A DNA stretch of 64,000 bases from Sacculina carcini (lineage: Eukaryota > Arthropoda > Thecostraca > Sacculinidae): positions 6,578,183-6,642,182 of the forward strand of contig OU696589.1 in the NCBI GenBank assembly GCA_916048095.2, read 5' to 3'. The notes below the pieces were generated by a model. The model ran no database searches, was not told the origin of the DNA, and saw only the letters and a list, made by a program, of their open reading frames with translations. Each line of letters opens with the position of its first letter. Within the stretch, counting starts at the first letter, position 1. Below, in pieces: positions 11,088-22,100 of this stretch. The position numbers were made by a program, and so were the translations under genes.

Positions 11088-11505
11088 ACCGCGCTTTTCA
11101 CCCGAGGGTCTCAAAAGCGCTCACACACACACTCAAGCAAAAGAGTCGCATACACACGTATATGGAAAACTCAGACACAACATGGATATTAGTTCCACAA
11201 GAATAATTACATGGTATGATCAGAATTATTCAAATTTAATTAACAAGAGCGTGAACGTTATATAAATAGCATGATTGCAATTTTCATGCATCTTGATCAT
11301 AAATAAACAGAGAAGAAGAGAACGAGAGAGAGAGAGAATGGTGATAATATTAGAAAATAAAAACACTCGATAATTTCAATTACATATTACTTTTATTTTA
11401 CAGTTGATTTCGTCACACAGACACACACAAACACACACACACATATAGTATTAGGGCATTTATAACGCGCTTTACATCGATGGGTCTCCAAAGCGCTCAC
11501 ACACT
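11088..11505. repeat. Two GCGCTTT...AAAGCGC short inverted repeats
   Basis: Units at about 11089-11122 and 11464-11499 each read GCGCTTT, then a short spacer with GGGTCTC, then AAAGCGCTCACACAC. Related half-units occur near 20650, 21500 and 46030. This looks like a small dispersed foldback family. Confidence 0.5.
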
Positions 11506-11641
11506 AATAAACATACACACACATACACACACAAACACACATAGTATTAGCCAACACAAAATATTCACTACACCACACACACACATGTGTGTTTGTGTAT
11601 ATCTATGTCTGTATGTAACTGTGTTTGTTTGAATGAGTGTT

Positions 11642-11815
11642 AGCGTATGCATATTTGTGTGTGTGTGTGTGTGTGTGTGTGTATACTTGTCTGTACCTTT
11701 GTGTGTGTTATTGTGTCTTACTGTGTATTATTATTATGTGTGCGTGTGTGTTATTGATTTGTGTGTGTATGTGTGTGTGTGTATGTGTGTGTGTGTGTTA
11801 GTGTATGTTTGTGCC

Positions 11816-11887
<72 letters not shown>

Positions 11888-11888
11888 T
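11642..11888. repeat. (GT)n arrays downstream of VPS72
   Basis: Imperfect GT tracts, the longest and purest at 11819-11880, lie directly beyond the VPS72 stop codon and may be in its 3' UTR as (CA)n. Confidence 0.85.
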
Positions 11889-11889
11889 G

Positions 11890-12055
11890 TTACTTATGTA
11901 TATTGTTGACGGTAGGAGTAGTGTTGGTGGTGGCTATGGTGTTAGTGTTGTTAGTATTGTTAGTATTAGTATTGAGAAGGCGTCGTCGTTGAGACATGAG
12001 CCGAGCCCGCCTCTCTTTCTGCTCCCGTCGCCACTCCAACCACCGAGCCACCTGT

Positions 12056-12057
<2 letters not shown>
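11890..12057 (-). CDS. VPS72: VPS72 coding exon 8 (C-terminus)
   Basis: 56 codons including TAA. The acceptor is a (TG)n tract ending in gag before GTACAG; a second acceptor six bases further (cag before GTGGCT) would be equally in frame. The exon encodes a basic helix (VARWLEWRREQKERRARLM) and an Asn/Thr-rich tail. The helix has no obvious human counterpart, so the exon rests on frame, composition and splice fit. Confidence 0.7.
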
Positions 12058-12121
<64 letters not shown>

Positions 12122-13117
12122 CACACACATATACACAATAAGACACAATAACACACGCACACACAATAAAACAATAACACACATACACATATATACACAA
12201 TAGCACACACACAAAGACAATAACACATAGAATAATAACACACACATACACACACAATAAAACAATAACATACACACAATAAAACAATAACACACACACA
12301 ATAAAACAATAACACACACACAATAAAACAATAACACATACACACACAATGAAACAATAACACACATATACACACACAATAAAACAATAACACACATATA
12401 CACATACAATAAAACAATAAAAAACATACACACATAATAAAACAATAACACACATACACACACATAATAAAACAATAACACACACATACACACACAATAA
12501 AACAATAACAAACATACACACACACACACACACAATAAAACAATAACACACACACACACACACAATAAAACAATAACACACACACACACACAATAAAACA
12601 ATAACACACACACAATAAAACAATAACACATACACACACAATGAAACAATAACACACATACACACACACACAATAAAACAATAACACACATATACACACA
12701 CAATAAAACAATAACACACATATACACATACAATAAAACAATAACAAACATACACACATAATAAAACAATAACACACATACACACACATAATAAAACAAT
12801 AACACACACAATAAAACAATAACAAACATACACACACACACACAATAAAACAATAACACACACACACACAATAAAACAATAACATACACACAATAAAACA
12901 ATAACAAACACACATACACACAATAAAACAATAACACACACAAACACACACAATAAAACAATAACAAACACACATACACACAATAAAACAATAACACACA
13001 CAAACACACACAATAAAACAATAACAAACACACATACACACAATAAAACAATAACACACACAAACACACACAATAAAACAATAACAAACACACATACACA
13101 CAATAAAACAATAAAAC

Positions 13118-13148
<31 letters not shown>

Positions 13149-13323
13149 ATAAAACAATAACACACACACACACAATAAAACAATAACATACACACAATAA
13201 AACAATAACACACACAAACACACACAATAAAACAATAACAAACACACATACACACAATAAAACAATAACACACACAAACACACACAATAAAACAATAACA
13301 AACACACATACACACAATAAAAC

Positions 13324-13366
<43 letters not shown>

Positions 13367-13990
13367 AAAACAATAACACACACACACACAATAAAACAAT
13401 AACATACACACAATAAAACAATAACAAACACACATACACACAATAAAACAATAACACACACAAACACACACAATAAAACAATAACAAACACACATACACA
13501 CAATAAAACAATAACACACACACACATACACACACACACACACACACACAATAAAACAATAACAAACACACACACAATAAAAACAATCAGGGGAACAATC
13601 AGCTATCGTTCAGGGGAGCCGCGAGAGACTTAGGCCTGGCTTCGGCAGCGAATAAGCCTGGCCGTCATTCGTGGCAACGCCGCCTCCATTGTTTTATAGT
13701 AGTATTGTAAATATGTGTACACGTTTGTAAATATATTTGTTTGTGTCATAAAACAATAATACACACATATACACACACACAATAAAACAATAACACACAC
13801 ACACATAATAAAACAATAACACACACATACACATAATAAAACAATAACACACACATACACATACAATAAAACAATAACACACACACACATAATAAAACAA
13901 TAACACATACACATACAATAAAACAATAACAAACATACACACACACACACATAATAAAGCAGTAACACACACATACACATACAATAAAAC

Positions 13991-14025
<35 letters not shown>

Positions 14026-16066
14026 AACACACATACACACACGCAGTGACACATGAACATAGGGCAACACACCTCAGGTACTTGTCTGTTGCCCTTGAGT
14101 TCTAGTTGTCGATAGTAGGCCTCGCGCAGTACCTTGATAGCCTGTACGTTGGCGTAGGGCAGCCGAGTGATCGGGTCAAAATATCGCGCCGGCAGTCTGA
14201 CATAGACACACATACACAAATAAATACAAATATACACAAATACAAATACAAATATACACACACATACATACACACATACAAATACAAATATACACATACA
14301 TACAAATACAAATATACACATACAAACATAGACATACAAATATACATATACAAATATACATACAAATACAAATATACACATACAAATATATACACATATA
14401 AATATATACAAAATTACAAATATACACATACAAATATATACACACACATACATACAAATATACACACAATACATACAGATACAAAATCACACATACAAAC
14501 ACAAATATATAGAAGCAAAACACACACACACAAAAACAGAAAAAGGCGCATACACACATGTACACGAATACACAAAAACACACTATAAATGTATTGAACA
14601 CTAACATTATGTGCTCTACATAGAATGTTTTTCAAGCGCCCCCACACACACACATACATACACACACACAATGATCAATAGTAATATAACATATATCTCA
14701 TACAGAGAAAAATACACTTAAAACAGACTGATATACGAACAATACACAAACCTACATAAAATCACATAGCCGTACATACGTACAGGCACATGAATGTAAC
14801 CCAAGTGGAAATTAATGTAACCCTAGTGGAGATGAATGTAACTCTAGTGGAAATTAATGTATAGTGGAAATTAATGTAACTAGTGGAAATTAATGTAACT
14901 AGTGGAAATTAATGCATAGTGGAAATTAATGTATAGTGGAAATTAATGTATAGTGGAAATTAATGTAACTAGTGGAAATTAATGTAACTAGTGGAAATTA
15001 ATGTAACTAGTGGAAATTAATGTAACTAGTGGAAATTAATGTATAGTGGAAATTAATGTATAGTGGAAATTAATGTATAGTGGAAATTAATGTATAGTGG
15101 AAATTAATGTATAGTGGAAATTAATGTATAGTGGAAATTAATGTATAGTGGAAATTAATGTAACTAGTGGAAATTAATGTATAGTGGAAATTAATGTATA
15201 GTGGAAATTAATGTATAGTGGAAATTAATGTATAGTGGAAATTAATGTATAGTGGAAATTAATGTATAGTGGAAATTAATGTATAGTGGAAATTAATGTA
15301 TAGTGGAAATTAATGTATAGTGGAAATTAATGTATAGTGGAAATTAATGTAACTAGTGGAAATTAATGTATAGTGGAAATTAATGTATAGTGGAAATTAA
15401 TGTATAGTGGAAATTAATGTATAGTGGAAATTAATGTAACTAGTGGAAATTAATGTATAGTGGAAATTAATGTATAGTGGAAATTAATGTATAGTGGAAA
15501 TTAATGTATAGTGGAAATTAATGTATAGTGGAAATTAATGTATAGTGGAAATTAATGTATAGTGGAAATTAATGTATAGTGGAAATTAATGTAACTCTAG
15601 TGTAAATTAATGTATAGTGGAAATTAATGTATAGTGGAAATTAATGTATAGTGGAAATTAATGTACAGTGGAAATTAATGTACAGTGGAAATTAATGTAT
15701 AGTGGAAATTAATGTATAGTGGAAATTAATGTATAGTGGAAATTAATGTAACTCTGCTGGACATTAATGTTAAACTCGTTTCCACGAGTTAAACGTCAGT
15801 ATAAATGAGTAAAGCACTAGTGAAAGTGTGCGTGTGTATGTATGTGTGTGTGATGTGTGTGTATGTTAGTGTGTGTGTGTGCGTCAGTGTGTATGATGTG
15901 TCAGTGTGTATGTGTGATGTGACAGTGTGTCAGTGTGAATATGGGTGTTAGTGTGTGTCCGTGTATGTGTGTTTGATGTGTGTGTATGTGTGTTTGATGT
16001 GTGTGTGTGTGTGTGCGTGTGCGTGTGTGTGTGTATGTGTGTTTGATGTGTGTATATGTGTGTTTG

Positions 16067-16115
<49 letters not shown>

Positions 16116-19100
16116 TGTATGTGTGATGTGTCAGTGTGAATATGTGTGTCAGTGTCTGTGTGTGTTTGTATGATGTGTGGGGTGAAACACCAATATACCT
16201 GGTGACTGGACAAATACTGCGCGCTTTGACTGCGGGAGGCGACTGCTTCAACTGTGGCAACAAATCAGCCAAAACAGCCGGCTCCGAAAACGAGACAAAC
16301 GTACGACTGCATCGTGACTGAGCTGTGACGTCATCAGTAGTAGTCAGCTCCTTCTGATGTTGTTGACATGACGTCATTGACGATGATGATGACGTCACAG
16401 CGGTAGGTCGGTCGGAAAATTCAATCTGCATCGTAGAAAAACAGACAGACAACAGTACAGTACAGTGAGTGAATCTATGAGGCATGGATAATAAGTCAAT
16501 GGATGAGTGCGTCAAACAGTGGAATAGTTCGCTGGTTGGCTCAATGAATAGTCATTGAGCCAATCAACCTATCAGAGAATCCCAGCAAGGGCGACATCTC
16601 AGTGTAGCGCGAGCGACGGCGATAAGATAGAAAGATAAGGAGGAAAGTGAGCTAGATAAGGAGGAAGATGAACTAGATAAGGAGGAAGGTGAACTGGACA
16701 AGGAGGAAGGTGAGCTAGATAAGGAGGAAATTCACCTTGATAAGGAGGAAGGTGAGCTGGATAAGGAGGAAGGTGAGCTAGATAAGGAGGAAATTCACCT
16801 TGATAAGGAGGAACGTCACCTTGATAAGGAGGAACGTCACCTTGATAAGGAGGAAGGTGAACTGGACAAGGAGGAAAGTCACCTTGATAAGGTGGAAGGT
16901 GAACTGGACAAGGAGGAAATTCACCTTGATAAGGAGGAAATTCACCTTGATAAGGAGGAAAGTCACCTTGATAAGGAGGAAATTCACCTTGATAAGGAGG
17001 AAATTCACCTTGATAAGGAGGAAATTCACCTTGATAAGGGGGAAATTCACCTTGATAAGGAGGAAATTCACCTTGATAAGGAGGAAATTCACCTTGATAA
17101 GGAGGAAATTCACCTTGATAAGGAGGAAATTCACCTTGATAAGGAGGAAATTCACCTTGATAAGGAGGAAAGTCACCTTGATAAGGAGGAAAGTCACCTT
17201 GATAAGGAGGAAAGTCACCTTGATAAGGAGGAAAGTCACCTTGATAAGGAGGAAAGTCACCTTGATAAGGAGGAAATTCACCTTGATAAGGAGGAAAGTC
17301 ACCTTGATAAGGAGGAAATTCACCTTGATAAGGAGGAAATTCACCTTGATAAGGAGGAAATTCACCTTGATAAGGAGGAAATTCACCTTGATAAGGAGGA
17401 AAGTCACCTTGATAAGGAGGAAATTCACCTTGATAAGGAGGAAAGTCACCTTGATAAGGAGGAAAGTCACCTTGATAAGGAGGAAAGTCACCTTGATAAG
17501 GAGGAAAGTCACCTTGATAAGGAGGAAATTCACCTTGATAAGGAGGAAATTCACCTTGATAAGGAGGAAATTCACCTTGATAAGGAGGAAATTCACCTTG
17601 ATAAGGAGGAAAGTCACCTTGATAAGGAGGAAAGTCACCTTGATAAGGAGGAAATTCACCTTGATAAGGAGGAAATTCACCTTGATAAGGAGGAAATTCA
17701 CCTTGATAAGGAGGAAAGTCACCTTGATAAGGAGGAAAGTCACCTTGATAAGGAGGAAAGTCACCTTGATAAGGAGGAAATTCACCTTGATAAGGAGGAA
17801 ATTCACCTTGATAAGGAGGAAATTCACCTTGATAAGGAGGAAATTCACCTTGATAAGGAGGAAACTCACCTTGATAAGGAGGAAACTCACCTTGATAAGG
17901 AGGAAATTCACCTTGATAAGGAGGAAAGTCACCTTGATAAGGAGGAAATTCACCTTGATAAGGAGGAAAGTCACCTAGATAAGGAGGAAATTCACCTTGA
18001 TAAGGAGGAAACTCACCTTGATAAGGAGGAAAGTCACCTTGATAAGGAGGAAATTCACCTTGATAAGGAGGAAATTCACCTTGATAAGGAGGAAATTCAC
18101 CTTGATAAGGAGGAAATTCACCTTGATAAGGAGGAAATTCACCTTGATAAGGAGGAAGGTGAGCTTGATAAGGTGGAAATTCACCTTGATAAGGAGGAAA
18201 GTCACCTTGATAAGGAGGAAATTCACCTTGATAAGGAGGAAATTCACCTTGATAAGGAGGAAATTCACCTTGATAAGGAGGAAATTCACCTTGATAAGGA
18301 GGAAAGTCACCTTGATAAGGAGGAAATTCACCTTGATAAGGAGGAAAGTCACCTTGATAAGGAGGAAATTCACCTTGATAAGGAGGAAAGTCACCTTGAT
18401 AAGGAGGAAATTCACCTTGATAAGGAGGAAATTCACCTTGATAAGGAGGAAATTCACCTTGATAAGGAGGAAATTCACCTTGATAAGGAGGAAAGTCACC
18501 TTGATAAGGAGGAAATTCACCTTGATAAGGAGGAAAGTCACCTTGATAAGGAGGAAAGTCACCTTGATAAGGAGGAAAGTCACCTTGATAAGGAGGAAAG
18601 TCACCTTGATAAGGAGGAAATTCACCTTGATAAGGAGGAAATTCACCTTGATAAGGAGGAAATTCACCTTGATAAGGAGGAAATTCACCTTGATAAGGAG
18701 GAAAGTCACCTTGATAAGGAGGAAAGTCACCTTGATAAGGAGGAAATTCACCTTGATAAGGAGGAAATTCACCTTGATAAGGAGGAAATTCACCTTGATA
18801 AGGAGGAAAGTCACCTTGATAAGGAGGAAAGTCACCTTGATAAGGAGGAAAGTCACCTTGATAAGGAGGAAATTCACCTTGATAAGGAGGAAATTCACCT
18901 TGATAAGGAGGAAATTCACCTTGATAAGGAGGAAATTCACCTTGATAAGGAGGAAACTCACCTTGATAAGGAGGAAACTCACCTTGATAAGGAGGAAATT
19001 CACCTTGATAAGGAGGAAAGTCACCTTGATAAGGAGGAAATTCACCTTGATAAGGAGGAAAGTCACCTAGATAAGGAGGAAATTCACCTTGATAAGGAGG

Positions 19101-22100
19101 AAACTCACCTTGATAAGGAGGAAAGTCACCTTGATAAGGAGGAAATTCACCTTGATAAGGAGGAAATTCACCTTGATAAGGAGGAAATTCACCTTGATAA
19201 GGAGGAAATTCACCTTGATAAGGAGGAAATTCACCTTGATAAGGAGGAAGGTGAGCTTGATAAGGTGGAAATTCACCTTGATAAGGAGGAAAGTCACCTT
19301 GATAAGGAGGAAATTCACCTTGATAAGGAGGAAATTCACCTTGATAAGGAGGAAACTCACCTTGATAAGGAGGAAAGTCACCTTGATAAGGAGGAAATTC
19401 ACCTTGATAAGTAGGAAATTCACCTTGATAAGGAGGAAGGTGAGCTAGATAAGGAGGAAATTCACCTTGATGTCGTCTAGCTGTAAGTCCATTGCCGCCG
19501 ATGCTGAACATGCAGAAGCCGTTGTTGTTGTAGCGTTGGATTTGCGTGGATTTGCGGTGGCGGTGGCGGTGGCGTGTGGTGGTTGTGGGCACTTGTGAAC
19601 CACTGAATGATAGCGGATCATAGGGCCGGTGCAGGCGTGTTTGGTTGGTCGTGCCTTGCGCTTCTCCGTCTCCATCAACAAGTACTTCTCTGCACCGACA
19701 CACACACACACACATAAGAAACATAAACACAAACATAAGAAACACACACACACACATAAGAAACACAAACAAACAGACACACACACAATAATCACAAACA
19801 CACAGACACACAAACATAAGAAACACAAACACACAGACAGACACACAAACATAAGAAACAAAAACACATAAAGACAGATAGAAATACACACAGAAAGAGA
19901 GCGAGAGAGAGAGAGAAATGGAGAAATACACACAGAAAGACAGAGAGAGAAACGGAGAGAAGCACAGACAAAAAGATAAACAGGACAAACAGAAAGAAAG
20001 AGAGACAGAGAGACGCCGGCACGCGATCGTGCTCACACACCCAGACTGTTGAGATTCTCTTGTTCGGTGATTTTCGCCTCGGCCAGGCGTTCTTCCTGCG
20101 TCATAGAGCAGCGTGTGGTGGCCTCGTCGGCGGCCCGCTGTCTGCGCTGCCTACGGCGACGATTCAGTCGCTCGTGCAGTTCCAACTGCCGCCGCTGTGT
20201 CTCGGCAGACTTGGCGAGCGTCGAGCGCCGCCGACCGGCCGCCACACTCGCTAACACACAAACACAGATAGATAGATAAATAGATGATTTATTGACCACA
20301 GTGCACAAAGTACAACTTAGAACACTTACATACATACACACACACATAAGAATCACAAACACACACAGACACACATAACAAACACACACACACACACACA
20401 CATAACAAACACACACACACACACACATAAGAAACACAAACACACACACACACACACAAGAAACACAAACACACACACAAGAATCACAAACACACAGACA
20501 CACAAACATAAAGAGCATACATACTCAAACGTACTGCAGTCCATACACACATACACTGCTGAGAGACACTCACTCATACGTTGATCCATACATATAAATT
20601 CACACACAAACACATTAAATCCCATTTGATTTCATTTATTGACCGTTTGTACCGCGGGTTTTTTTCAGTGCCGCAAAAGCGCATTCATAAGCAATCGGTA
20701 CGGTAAACAATTAAACATGAAATTAGAAACCAACAAAACATGACACCCACACATACAAACACACAAGATCACCGTATGTTGTGGTTAATGACCACACAAA
20801 AACCTGGCAAAATGCGATTTGCACCTTAAACCCCGATTATCATCATTATGAACTGATATACAAACACACAAACACAAACACACAGACAGACACACAAACA
20901 CACAGGCAGACACAGACACGCACACACACACACACAAACACACACTGACACACAAACACACATGTAATATATGAATGTACACATTGTAATATATTTGTTT
21001 GTGTCGAAAAAACTACACACTGATACGGACACACACACACACACACACAGGGATAAAGCTGGATATTGACAAGAAGACAGCTTGACAGCTCGAGCTTAGC
21101 TCATTTCCTGTAGCAACAAATATGTGAGTACACACACACACATACACACACAGGCAGACTAACCTATAGCGAGATTCTTGGCGTTTCGCCGACGATGTTT
21201 GAGTTTGACGATGGCCGAAGATGAGGCGGCCGAGGAGCTGTCAACACCAGTCGAGCCCGCCGTCGTCTCCTCCTTGTTCTTCTTCTTGACCAGCGCCGGC
21301 TCCTGAACACAAACCAACCACCACAACGTGCACACACACACAATCCAGTGTGTCTGTGTGTTTATCTGTATATGTGTGTATGTTTACGTGAGCATGTGTG
21401 TGTGTGTGCATGTTTGTGTGTGTGTGTATGTGTGTTGTTGTCGAGTTTTGTTGATTTCAAATATCATGTTTCATTGCTTACCGTACTCTGCTTATAAACG
21501 CGCTTTCGCAACATTGAAAGGGGCGGTACAAACGCTCAATAAATTCAATCAAATGAAATGTGTGTGTGTGTGTGTGTGTGTGTAAGTGTGTGTCGTGAGG
21601 ACTGGTCACCTTGTAAGCCTTGGTGAACACCCCGCGCACGAGTCGACGCTGATGTTTGCGCGAGTCTTCATCGTCCTGTCCTTCGACGTCTGATCTCACT
21701 TCGTCAGTCTCGTCAATGTCAAAGTCCGAATCAACCACATCGTCCTCTTCTTTCTCTGACCTGATCCCAACCAAACCAGCCCACACACGAACACACAAAC
21801 ATGCGTAAATAAAAATTCTCCCCGATAGATATCTATTTGGAAAAAGTAATTTGTTTAGTTTGAAAGGGCAAATCTGATTTATATTAACATCAAGCGTATG
21901 ATAATGTGTTCTACATATCACATGTTCAATAACAAGTAGAAAGTATATACTGTAACGAAATATGAAAAACCAAAACTGTATTGAAAGACAGCCGCGCGTG
22001 GGCATGTCTATCCCACGCACGCCTACAGAGCGACCAGCGAACAATTGCGACTCCTACACGATACATTCATTTCGTTTCATTTTATTGCGACACTCATCCA

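Noticed and set aside
11890-13586. Three overlapping 500-560 codon minus open frames (CVCYCFIV-type)
   Set aside because: Repeat translation of the CA/AATAAAACAATAAC array. Only the last 56 codons of one frame belong to a real exon (VPS72 exon 8).
14792-15775. Possible CRISPR array
   Set aside because: Units are contiguous with no unique spacers and the DNA is eukaryotic; it is a minisatellite.
16892-19414. 840-codon plus frame with a DKEEIHL heptad
   Set aside because: Product of the 21-bp minisatellite, which leaves several frames open on both strands; no start context or homology.
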